A stretch of DNA of 64,000 nucleotides, from NCBI GenBank assembly GCA_042854365.1, contig AP031437.1, positions 992,001 to 1,056,000 on the forward strand. The letters run 5' to 3'. Both the position numbers and the translations under genes were made by a program. A model generated the notes under the pieces. The model had not been told where the DNA came from and ran no database searches. It saw nothing but the letters and a program-made list of their open reading frames with translations. The stretch comes from Anaeromassilibacillus sp001305115. GTDB lineage: Bacteria > Bacillota > Clostridia > Oscillospirales > Acutalibacteraceae. Position 1 is the stretch's first letter. Each line of letters opens with the position of its first letter. Below, piece after piece: positions 42,972-50,503 of this stretch.

Positions 42972-44708
42972 ATGGCTGGTTACGAGAACCTGTGCATGAA
43001 CTGTATGTCTGATACAGCCGGAAAAAGTGAATGTCCCAATTGCGGCTGCCAGGCCGGTGAGCCACAGGCGCCGCATGCTTTGCCTCTGCGGGCTGTATTG
43101 CAGGATCGATATATTGTTGGGTGCGTGAAAACCAACAATGGTGAAGGCATGACCTATATTGGATATGATATGGTATTGCGTATTCCTGTAGAACTGCGAG
43201 AGTTTTTTCCACAGAGTTTGTGCGAACGTGTGGAAGGAGAAGCCGAAATTCGAGTCCAATCAGGGAACGAAGTGGCCTTCAATGAATACTTGGCGGATTT
43301 TTTAAGTTGCGCTCGTGAGATTGCTCATTTGCGGGAGTTGTCTACGATTATACAGATCTATGACATTTTTGAAGAGAACCACACAGCCTATACGGTATCG
43401 GAGTGGCATGAAAGCATCCCTCTTCGCTATTATGTGGAGCGCAGTGGAGGAAATCTCAATTGGAATGCTGCGCGGCAGCTCTTTATGCCGGTTCTTTCCG
43501 CACTAAGTACCATGCATGCGGCCAAGGTCAGCCATTTAGGAATTTCTCCGGATACATTGCGCATTCTCAAGGATGGGAGAATGGTTTTAGGGAGCTTTTC
43601 CATTGCAGCAGTTCGAAGGGCAGACGCCGATTTGCCCGCTGACCTGACGCCGGGGTGTGCAGCTATAGAGCAGTATGTGATGGGATACGTGCCGGATGAG
43701 TCGACGGATGTCTACGGGTTTGCAGCTTCGCTTTTCTTTGCTTTGACTGGAGAGCTGCCACAGGATGCGCTTAAACGGCGCACAGACCCACGGCTGTTGA
43801 TCCCCACCAATATTTTGCGGACAATTCCTCCGCATGTGGTGACTGCGTTGGCAAACGCATTACAGGTGATGCCGGATAAACGTACATCTACTTTTGAACG
43901 TTTGCGTGCGGAACTTTCCGCTGCTCCGACTATTACAGCCACGATCGAAGGGCCTGAACTTTTGGGAGGAATGGAACCTACGGAGCCTCCTAAGAAGAAG
44001 GAGCATACTGCTGCGTGGGTGTTGGTTCCCTGTGTGTTGGCGTTGGTTCTTTTCACAGCGGTTGGAGTGCTTTGGCTTTCCTATGGAGGACCTTTTTCAC
44101 AAAGCCAGGTTTCTGCCGAAGTTGATATGGAGACGGAGTCCAGTGATCCCGTTGCTTCAAACAACAGCGAAGAAGCGGCAATGTTGCGGATGAGTCCCGG
44201 CGATTCCGCCTTGCAGAATGAAAAGATGGAGGCGCCGAATCTGGTTGGTCAAAGCTATGCGTCTTTGGTAGAGGTCACCTCTTCTGGTGCAGATTATCAA
44301 ATTCTCCGTTCATCGGAGGAGTTCAGCGATGCAGTTCCAGAGGGGGAAGTGATCTCACAATCGCCTGCCCCCGGCGAGGAGATGGATCGGGGAGGCTCCA
44401 TCGTTGTAGTGGTAAGCAAAGGGCCGGAGATTCGAGCGCTTCCCTCAATTATCGGAAAAACGCTTGCAGACGCCTCGACAACGGTCACAGCTGCGGGATT
44501 TGTCCCAACGAAGGCGGAAGCGTACAGCGATACGATACCAGCGGGTTATGCAATTGGCTATCAGGGCAAGGAAGAGGGAGAGGAACTTCCTTATGGGGCC
44601 CAGGTTGTGATCGTAATCAGCGAAGGGCCAGAAAACCCGGAGTTACTGTCTGCTGAATCATCGGAAACATCTTCTCAGCAAGATGCTTCGATTTCACTTG
44701 TAGAATAA
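42972..44708 (+). CDS. zinc-ribbon / pseudokinase / PASTA membrane protein
   Basis: 578 residues from ATG 42972 after GGAGG. In order: a zinc ribbon (Cys8, Cys11, Cys21, Cys24); a protein-kinase-like domain (about 45-318); a membrane helix (about 347-371); an acidic Ser-rich linker; and two PASTA domains (about 419-485 and 488-552), which bind peptidoglycan fragments in PknB-type kinases. The kinase looks dead: the VAIK lysine is replaced in VELREFF (Arg76), the catalytic HRD is HLG at 188-190, and DFG is SFS at 208-210. It may be a scaffold or sensor that reports cell-wall state. An active PrkC lies outside the window if present. Confidence 0.88.
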   Translation: MAGYENLCMNCMSDTAGKSECPNCGCQAGEPQAPHALPLRAVLQDRYIVGCVKTNNGEGMTYIGYDMVLRIPVELREFFPQSLCERVEGEAEIRVQSGNEVAFNEYLADFLSCAREIAHLRELSTIIQIYDIFEENHTAYTVSEWHESIPLRYYVERSGGNLNWNAARQLFMPVLSALSTMHAAKVSHLGISPDTLRILKDGRMVLGSFSIAAVRRADADLPADLTPGCAAIEQYVMGYVPDESTDVYGFAASLFFALTGELPQDALKRRTDPRLLIPTNILRTIPPHVVTALANALQVMPDKRTSTFERLRAELSAAPTITATIEGPELLGGMEPTEPPKKKEHTAAWVLVPCVLALVLFTAVGVLWLSYGGPFSQSQVSAEVDMETESSDPVASNNSEEAAMLRMSPGDSALQNEKMEAPNLVGQSYASLVEVTSSGADYQILRSSEEFSDAVPEGEVISQSPAPGEEMDRGGSIVVVVSKGPEIRALPSIIGKTLADASTTVTAAGFVPTKAEAYSDTIPAGYAIGYQGKEEGEELPYGAQVVIVISEGPENPELLSAESSETSSQQDASISLVE

Positions 44709-44715
44709 AAATGGA

Positions 44716-44770
44716 AAATAGAAACAGACAAGCTGAAACAAATTTCATTTCAGCTTGTCTGTTTCTATTT
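44716..44770. terminator. long perfect hairpin terminator after the PASTA gene
   Basis: Perfect 23-bp stem 44716-44738 with 44748-44770 and a 9-nt loop, A-rich and T-rich at the ends. It is unusually long for a terminator; transcripts from either side would fold it. Confidence 0.85.
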
Positions 44771-45349
44771 AAGCCCTTATACAGTTGAGCGGAGGGAAAC
44801 AGAGAACCCTGGATACGGATGTGAGATACACGGTCATGCAAAAACTCACCAAACACTATAATAGGGTTGTTAAGTCCTATTGCAACAAGAAAGGTAGAGG
44901 TATAGTAAGTCCAACAGTTTGGCACATACCCAAAGGGGGACCCATAGCTCTGCTGGAGAGAATAAGAGCCCCTACGCGTCCAGGCAATGTGACAAATCAA
45001 CAGCAATCGTCTCATATCAAAAGGCTTCTGCGCTGGTACATAAAACCTTCCGTTTATGGGGATTGTGGAACTGCAAATGCGAGGGAATTTATTGGAGAGG
45101 ATTTGCCAATAGGAAACCCTAATGGCTCGTTCACAAGCCCACAGTTTAACAGGAATCCATGACTATGTACCTTTGATAATAGGAAAAACATCGGCAAACT
45201 GGATGGGTTCAGACAAAATCGATAGAGGAGAAAACTGGGAAAGGATGCCCCCTGGTGAAAGCCAAGGCTTCTAAATACGGACTAGCTGCTCGACCGTTTT
45301 CCGTTTGAAAAGCTTCAGTTTGCCGATGAATGTAAAAAACAATGAAATA
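44771..45349. other. 579-bp stretch with no supportable gene
   Basis: The longest frames are a 125-codon plus-strand frame (44785-45162, TTG start, no ribosome site ahead) and a 50-codon frame from ATG 45121. Neither resembles a known family, and stops interrupt all frames after 45165. Composition differs from the neighbours. I see no rRNA, tRNA, RNase P or tmRNA signature. It may be a decayed gene or an unrecognised RNA. Confidence 0.4.
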
Positions 45350-46144
45350 TCAGGGGGTCAGCCCTAACAGACGCTGAGCATTTTTAAAATAAATATTTTC
45401 TTTTTCACGATCGGAGAGATGTGTTCGCTCAATGAATGCAAATTCATCACAGGAACGGCTCCAGGGACAATCGCTGGCGAACAAAACCTGTTCAGAACCA
45501 TGTTTGGACACAAGGCGTTCGAATTGTTCCGGAGAACATAGGCGGGCGGACATCGCGGTATCGATGAATAACGGCAAGCCCGCCACAAATTCTTCTGCTT
45601 CCTGATAACGGGCCATCCCTCCCATGTGTGCGGCGATCATTGTCATATGTGGAAACTGCTTGACCACCTTGGCAACAGCCTGTGGTGTCGCGTGGACCTG
45701 ATTGGGAGAGAGAGGGTCCCAACCGGTATGGAAGGTTACCGGCAATTCAAGAGAAGAGATGGCATCGTAAATGGGAAACATTTTGGGATCATCAATAAAA
45801 AAATCCTGATAGTCGGGATGTAGCTTTACACCGTACAAACCGAGATCCTTGATCCGCTGTAGCTCATCCAGTGCATCCGGAGCATCTGGATGTACGGATC
45901 CGAAACGATAGATCACAGGGTCGTCAATGGATGCAGCCCAGTTGTTGACGATCGTCTGTTGACTTGGCTTAGTGGCAATATTCATTGCTATAGCGGCATC
46001 GACCCCCCAATCTTGTAATTTTTCTTTTGTATCAGTGAGAGTACCGTTTGTAAAGTAGGGACTTTTGCAGATATTGGAAAGATTGGTCAGCGCCTTTTGC
46101 GCAATTTTTTCTGAAAACATATGGATATGTGCATCTATTAACAT
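45350..46144 (-). CDS. amidohydrolase-family TIM barrel protein
   Basis: A 264-residue metal-dependent hydrolase of the amidohydrolase 2 group (COG2159-like); the substrate is unknown. Ligand motifs are MLIDAHIHMF at the N-terminus, GVKLHPDYQDF (His), VTFHTGWDPLS (His), MIAAHMGGMARYQ (His) and LFASDCPWSRS (the final Asp). It is a single gene following the ribosomal-protein operon on the same strand but separated from it by a terminator. Confidence 0.87.
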   Translation of the reverse strand: MLIDAHIHMFSEKIAQKALTNLSNICKSPYFTNGTLTDTKEKLQDWGVDAAIAMNIATKPSQQTIVNNWAASIDDPVIYRFGSVHPDAPDALDELQRIKDLGLYGVKLHPDYQDFFIDDPKMFPIYDAISSLELPVTFHTGWDPLSPNQVHATPQAVAKVVKQFPHMTMIAAHMGGMARYQEAEEFVAGLPLFIDTAMSARLCSPEQFERLVSKHGSEQVLFASDCPWSRSCDEFAFIERTHLSDREKENIYFKNAQRLLGLTP

Positions 46145-46214
46145 AGTAAGACTCCTGTTCCAAAAGGGATTCCCCGTTGATTACCAAGGAATATGGCTTC
46201 ATGCGGGATAATAC

Positions 46215-46251
46215 AAAAAGGATGCGAGCGCAACGCACCCGCATCCTTTTT
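46215..46251 (-). terminator. terminator of the rpsF-ssb-rpsR operon
   Basis: A 12-bp stem (46215-46226 with 46240-46251) with A/T runs at both ends, about 39 bp past the rpsR stop on the minus strand. Confidence 0.88.
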
Positions 46252-46289
46252 ATGCAAAGCCCTATGGGGCCTGCGATATTCTAATTTTA

Positions 46290-46550
46290 TCAGTCGCTAC
46301 TAAACGGGAGCAGCGCAAGATGACGGGCGCGCTTGATTGCCACAGTCAGTTGACGCTGATGGCGCGCGCAAGTGCCGGTTACTCTGCGGGGCAGAATCTT
46401 TGCTCTCTCAGAGATAAAACGGCGCAATTTTGCGACATCCTTATAATCGATGGTTTCGATCTTATCTACGCAGAAGCTGCAAACCTTCTTGCGGCCTTTG
46501 CGCCCACCCGGACGGCGATTTTCGCGCTCGGGTCTATCACCATATGCCAT
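46290..46550 (-). CDS. rpsR: 30S ribosomal protein S18
   Basis: Small-subunit protein that binds with S6. The 86-residue protein has a basic N-terminal extension (RPERENRRPGGRKGRKK) and the S18 core FCVDKIETIDYKDVAKLRRFISERAKILPRR. It is the zinc-binding C+ form: CSFC near 24-27 and CARH near 61-64. It is the last gene of the rpsF-ssb-rpsR operon. Confidence 0.97.
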   Translation of the reverse strand: MAYGDRPERENRRPGGRKGRKKVCSFCVDKIETIDYKDVAKLRRFISERAKILPRRVTGTCARHQRQLTVAIKRARHLALLPFSSD

Positions 46551-46590
46551 AACGGAAACCTCCTTTTTCAGTCTTTTCGATCATTTAGGA

Positions 46591-47082
46591 TTAGAACGGC
46601 AGATCATCGTCAGAGGGAATCTCCTCAAAATCACCCGTATTTCCACTTGTATAAGCGGGGGCGGGCTGTTCTGGGATCGGCTCTGTTCTGGAGTGATAAT
46701 TGTTCTCGTAGTTGCCTCCGCCGTAATTCCCGCCAGCATAACTGCCTCCACCGGAGGAGTCGCGTTTGGGTTCAGCGAAATGGACGTTGTCCGCAACGAT
46801 TTCAAAAGCTTTGCGCTTGTTGCCTTGACTATCCGTATACGTACGGGTCTGAATTGACCCTTGTACAGCAACCAACTGTCCCTTGCGGAAGTATTTGCAT
46901 ACAAAATCCGCTGTATTACGCCAAGCCACAATATCGATGAAATCGGTTTGCCGGTCAGCGCCGGATTTTACATACGAACGGTCTACGGCGAGTGTAAAAC
47001 TCGTCACAGAAATGTCGTTGGCCGTATGACGCAATTCGGGATCGGCCACAAGGCGGCCCATCAAAACAGCAACGTTGAGCAT
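46591..47082 (-). CDS. ssb: single-stranded DNA-binding protein
   Basis: Coats single-stranded DNA during replication and repair. I take ATG 47082 (MLNVAVLMGRLVADPEL, 163 residues); a GTG at 47091 that overlaps the rpsF stop by 4 nt is equally possible. The OB fold covers about 1-105 with SFTLAVDRSYVKSG, DFIDIVAWRNTADFVCKYF and GQLVAVQGSIQTRTY. A Gly/Asn/Tyr-rich linker follows, and the acidic tip is SDDDLPF, the partner-binding tail. Confidence 0.96.
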   Translation of the reverse strand: MLNVAVLMGRLVADPELRHTANDISVTSFTLAVDRSYVKSGADRQTDFIDIVAWRNTADFVCKYFRKGQLVAVQGSIQTRTYTDSQGNKRKAFEIVADNVHFAEPKRDSSGGGSYAGGNYGGGNYENNYHSRTEPIPEQPAPAYTSGNTGDFEEIPSDDDLPF

Positions 47083-47087
47083 TTCAA

Positions 47088-47402
47088 TCACTCTTTCTTT
47101 GCCTTTTCAGGTTCTTTCTTGATGATCAAGGAACGAAGAACACCGTCGGTGATCTTGTAGATACGGTCCAGCTCTGCGGTGAAGGCAGGAACGCTCGTAA
47201 AGTCGATCAGAACGTAATAACCTTCCGCCTCTTTGTTGATCAAATAAGCAAGTCTGCGCTTGCCCCACTCGTCAACTGCTTCGACCGTACCGTTAGCAGC
47301 GATCAGATCCTTGAATTTCTGAACCAAGGATGCGATGCCGTCCTCTCCCAGCTTAGTGGAAAGAATGAAAACGGTCTCATAGGAATTTGTTACTTCTGGC
47401 AT
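47088..47402 (-). CDS. rpsF: 30S ribosomal protein S6
   Basis: 104 residues from ATG 47402 after AAAGGAGGTG (the frame is open upstream through the leader). The S6 fold is seen in NSYETVFILSTKLGEDG, VEAVDEWGKRRLAYLINKEAEG, YYVLIDFTS and a C-terminal YKITDGVLRSLIIKK with a lysine-rich tail. It heads the rpsF-ssb-rpsR operon, the usual Firmicute order. Confidence 0.96.
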   Translation of the reverse strand: MPEVTNSYETVFILSTKLGEDGIASLVQKFKDLIAANGTVEAVDEWGKRRLAYLINKEAEGYYVLIDFTSVPAFTAELDRIYKITDGVLRSLIIKKEPEKAKKE

Positions 47403-47429
47403 TGTGTTGCACCTCCTTTTGGACATTAG

Positions 47430-47451
47430 GCCCCGCATAAAAATCCGGGGC
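47430..47451 (-). promoter_or_regulatory. rpsF leader hairpin, candidate S6:S18 binding motif
   Basis: GCCCCG and CGGGGC pair (47430-47435 with 47446-47451) around a 10-nt loop, about 28 nt before the rpsF start. Autoregulatory leaders bound by the S6:S18 complex and containing a CCG element occur ahead of rpsF in many bacteria. Position and CCG content fit, but the full motif is not certain. Confidence 0.4.
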
Positions 47452-47523
47452 AAGGATAGAAAGCCACTTATATGGCTAACAAACCTATTATATCAGTCAA
47501 AGAACAACGAGTCAACTAAAATT

Positions 47524-48399
47524 TTACAGACTTTTGCTGATTTCTTTCAGATATGCGCGGAAAGCATCCCCGATTTCTGGATGGCGCAGTGCCACCTCGA
47601 CAGAGGCCTGCATAATTCCCAGCTTGTTGCCCATGTCATAGCGAGTACCGGTAAAATCCACAGCAACCATCCCTTTGCTGCGGGCCATAGTGCCCATTGC
47701 GTCAGTCAACTGGATTTCACCGCCAGCGCCGGGTTGCGTGTTGTCCAAAATATCAAAAATATCGGGTGTAAGGACGCAACGCCCCAAGATCGAGAACAAG
47801 GATAAAATCTTGTCCGGCGTGGGCTTCTCCACCATGTCCGTACACTTATAGTAATTGTCGTGGATGGGGTCCACCTTTAGAGAGCTGTATTTGGTGATCG
47901 CTTCCGGTGTGACCTCTTTTACGCCTAACACACCAAGGCCAAATTCCTCGTAGGCGCGGATTAATTGGCCGCAGGCCGGGTCCTCACCGATGATTACATC
48001 ATCGCCATAAAGGACGGCAAACGGTTCCTTTCCGACAAAGGAACGCGCACAGTTTACAGCATGGCCCAAGCCGCGCGTCTCTTTTTGACGGACAAAATAG
48101 ATGTTTGCCATATGCGAAATATCGACAATTTCTTTTAGAATCTTTTCTTTTTCCGGCCCGCCGCTCGTCAGACGTGCTTCCAATTCCGGGACACGGTCGA
48201 AGTGGTCTTCGATCAGCCCCTTGCCGCGGTTGGTGATGATGAGAATGTCCGTGATTCCGGAGTGTACAGCTTCTTCCACAATATATTGAATAGCGGGCTT
48301 GTCCACAATGGGGAGCATTTCCTTCGGCATGGATTTTGTGGCCGGAAGCACGCGTGTGCCCAGACCGGCTGCGGGTATGACGGCTTTTGTTACCTTCAC
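47524..48399 (-). CDS. galU: UTP-glucose-1-phosphate uridylyltransferase
   Basis: Makes UDP-glucose for glycolipid, teichoic acid and polysaccharide synthesis. The 291-residue protein starts KVTKAVIPAAGLGTRVLPAT with KSMPKEMLPIVDKP, and has FAVLYGDDVIIGED (metal Asp), GVKEVTPEAITKYSSLK, EKPTPDK and DFTGTRYDMGNKLG. AAGGAGGAATT precedes the ATG. Confidence 0.96.
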   Translation of the reverse strand: MKVTKAVIPAAGLGTRVLPATKSMPKEMLPIVDKPAIQYIVEEAVHSGITDILIITNRGKGLIEDHFDRVPELEARLTSGGPEKEKILKEIVDISHMANIYFVRQKETRGLGHAVNCARSFVGKEPFAVLYGDDVIIGEDPACGQLIRAYEEFGLGVLGVKEVTPEAITKYSSLKVDPIHDNYYKCTDMVEKPTPDKILSLFSILGRCVLTPDIFDILDNTQPGAGGEIQLTDAMGTMARSKGMVAVDFTGTRYDMGNKLGIMQASVEVALRHPEIGDAFRAYLKEISKSL

Positions 48400-48514
48400 T
48401 GGAATTCCTCCTTAAAGTCATGATGGAACGCGCGTTGCGCCTGCTTTGATCTGTCTTTAGCCTATGTGCAAATATCCATACTATGCTTTCCAATGAGATG
48501 TATTTTCCCTACGT

Positions 48515-49594
48515 CTAATAGAGAAAGAGCTGGGGAAGATAGACAACCATCATGTAGCAAACCAGCAAACAGATGGCGAGGGATGTATTGACACCTCCAT
48601 TTAACTGAAGGCGAACTGCGTAGTCCGACGGATCGGGATTTTCTTCCCGAAGGGTACGTATTTTGTGAATACAGTGATTCATGTACATACGGTTTCCATT
48701 CAGACCAACAAATAACATGATGATAAAACGGATGAGAGAGAGCAGGCTGGGAGTCCATACGAGGAAGATCTGCCAAGGCGCTTGCTGCATCAACAGAGAC
48801 ATAAACTGTACGGACTGTTCCATGGTTGGATAAGCAGCATTGATGTCGACACCGACCTGTTGCATCAAGTCCATAATGATGGGAGTGGCGAAATGATAGG
48901 AAACAAAGGTTGAAAGTACGTAGATCAGCAGCATAATACCGGTGAAAATAGCGCCCCACTTATACTGCTTGCGGTAAAGCATCCACCCACCGGTGAAAAG
49001 AAACGCAGAAAAATTAAAACGGTTCCGATGGTAACGCTTCCGATTAAAGAATGTCGGAAGATAGTACTGAGGGTTGGTCTGCACAAATTTTGCCACATCC
49101 CCTGCTGTAACTCCTTCGTCCAGTTGTTCGTCCTGTCCAACACCGCCCATTGGATCAAAGGCAAACGGATAGGGACCTGTGTATGGAGCATTGGGCGCAC
49201 CGGGATTTTGATAGGGGGGCGGGTTGGGCACGCCGGGGTTCTGATAGGGCGGAGTACTGTTATGAGGGGGGCCATAAGGGGAATATCCTCCCTTTGGCAT
49301 TGGCCCATTGGATTCCGCGCCGCTCAACGGTTGGCCACATTGATCGCAAAAGAGCGCTTCGCGGGCATTCTTTTTCCCACAGCGCGGACAAGCTTTCCCC
49401 TCATCTGTTTCCGCATTCTGTTCGGGCGGTTTCCAAGCGTCCGGAGTTCCATGTTTATCTTCAAAGATACAATGTCCAGCTTGCTGATAGCAGGCACGGT
49501 GATAGGGCGCACCGCACTCCGGACAAACAACAATATCGTCGTCAGTGCCAAACGGTTTGCCGCACACAGGGCATTTCAAACCGGTATAATCCAT
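48515..49594 (-). CDS. prokaryotic RING-finger / zinc-ribbon multi-pass membrane protein
   Basis: 359 residues. Residues 1-48 form a Prok-RING_1-like treble of zinc ligands: CPVCGKPFGTDDDIVVCPEC, then PYHRACYQ and AGHC. A second zinc ribbon (ACPRCGKKNAREALFCDQCGQP) lies near 68-90. A proline-rich linker follows with two PPYQNPG-type repeats (about 114-133). The C-terminal half has RNRFNFSAFLFTGGWMLYRKQY, a DUF2628-type pattern, and four or five membrane helices. The role is unknown. AAGGAGGACATC precedes the ATG. It lies upstream of galU on the same strand, with a 115-bp gap. Confidence 0.82.
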   Translation of the reverse strand: MDYTGLKCPVCGKPFGTDDDIVVCPECGAPYHRACYQQAGHCIFEDKHGTPDAWKPPEQNAETDEGKACPRCGKKNAREALFCDQCGQPLSGAESNGPMPKGGYSPYGPPHNSTPPYQNPGVPNPPPYQNPGAPNAPYTGPYPFAFDPMGGVGQDEQLDEGVTAGDVAKFVQTNPQYYLPTFFNRKRYHRNRFNFSAFLFTGGWMLYRKQYKWGAIFTGIMLLIYVLSTFVSYHFATPIIMDLMQQVGVDINAAYPTMEQSVQFMSLLMQQAPWQIFLVWTPSLLSLIRFIIMLFVGLNGNRMYMNHCIHKIRTLREENPDPSDYAVRLQLNGGVNTSLAICLLVCYMMVVYLPQLFLY

Positions 49595-49896
49595 TTGATG
49601 TCCTCCTTGTTGGGGGTCTTACGAGCCCACAATCCATTAATATAGTATTCTATCGTTTTTTAGGAGAAACTGCAAGCTTTCCAAGGATAAGTTTTCAGCC
49701 TATTCATAGTTTTTGAAGAATACGGCAAAGAAGAATACGGTAAATTGGATACTTTTTGGAGTTCCCTTCAAGGATGGACGGAATCGTGGGGGATAGATGT
49801 TTGAATGCTTGTTGAAAAAACGGCGTGTTACGGTATATGAAAGGAAATAACAGAGCGATTTTTATCCATAAATGAGTGAACGAATGACACAAAAAA
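49595..49896. other. non-coding gap between the RING gene and ptsH
   Basis: About 300 bp with no supportable gene. It is A+T-rich, contains only the upstream region of the RING gene at its left end and leads into the ptsH terminator at its right end. Confidence 0.6.
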
Positions 49897-49924
49897 GCAG
49901 CTCTTGGAAATTTCCAAGAGCTGC
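49897..49924 (-). terminator. terminator of ptsH
   Basis: Perfect 28-bp palindrome (11-bp stem with an AAATTT centre that can also pair). On the minus strand a run of six T follows. It sits 16 bp after the ptsH stop. Confidence 0.9.
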
Positions 49925-49940
49925 CCGGTTGCATTATAGT

Positions 49941-50198
49941 TTACAGATTCTCTTTAAAGAATGCCTCTAGTGCAGGAGCCGCCGTATCTTCATCTGCACC
50001 TTCCACACATACTGTAACGGTCTCGCCCTTTTTAGCAGCAAGGCCCATCACGGAGAAAATCTTCTTTGCATCACCGCTTTTATCATCCTTTTTGATGGTG
50101 ACAGCACTGGCAAATTCCTTCGCCTTCTTGACAAGCAGACCGGCCGGTCTGGCGTGGATTCCCTCTGCGTCGGTAATGACATACTGAAATTCCTTCAT
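49941..50198 (-). CDS. ptsH: phosphocarrier protein HPr (His15 present, Ser46 position is Lys)
   Basis: Carries phosphate from enzyme I to PTS permeases. I start at ATG 50198 after AAGGAGA (85 residues); the frame is open upstream for 77 further codons but without support. The active-site segment is GIHARPAG with His15. At the regulatory site the sequence is AKKIFSVMGL, so Lys46 replaces the serine that HPr kinase phosphorylates in other Firmicutes; Ser49 is nearby. It is directly downstream of the fructose PTS operon on the same strand but follows a terminator-like hairpin, so it may be partly independent. Confidence 0.95.
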   Translation of the reverse strand: MKEFQYVITDAEGIHARPAGLLVKKAKEFASAVTIKKDDKSGDAKKIFSVMGLAAKKGETVTVCVEGADEDTAAPALEAFFKENL

Positions 50199-50432
50199 AT
50201 CGAATATCTCCTTGTCTTTCAATTGGTCCAATGGATTCCAAACTTCCCCAGAGGACCTGTTATTATTCTTATTATAGGAGGAAAGTAGAGCCGGGTCAAG
50301 GGATTGGCGGCGGTTTTCAGCGTGGAAAGGAAAAAAGAATCGTTTCCGTCCAAAAACCTTTTTAGAGGGCTTTTTAGGCGGGTGGTATCCGCCGCCTGAT
50401 TGCTTTAAAACGCTTAAAAACAATCGCATTTA

Positions 50433-50465
50433 CCTTCCCAGAGTCTGGTAAAGACTCTGGGAAGG
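50433..50465 (-). terminator. terminator-like hairpin after fruA
   Basis: Perfect 14-bp stem 50433-50446 with 50452-50465 and a 5-nt loop. The T-run on the minus strand starts about 10 nt downstream, so termination may be partial and allow some read-through to ptsH. Confidence 0.65.
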
Positions 50466-50503
50466 ATCTGTGCCATACTTTTCAAAGGGGACGCAGGAAG
50501 CGA

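Noticed and set aside
44785..45162. 125-codon plus-strand frame after the PASTA gene
   Set aside because: TTG start without a ribosome site, no family resemblance; kept only as an unexplained region.
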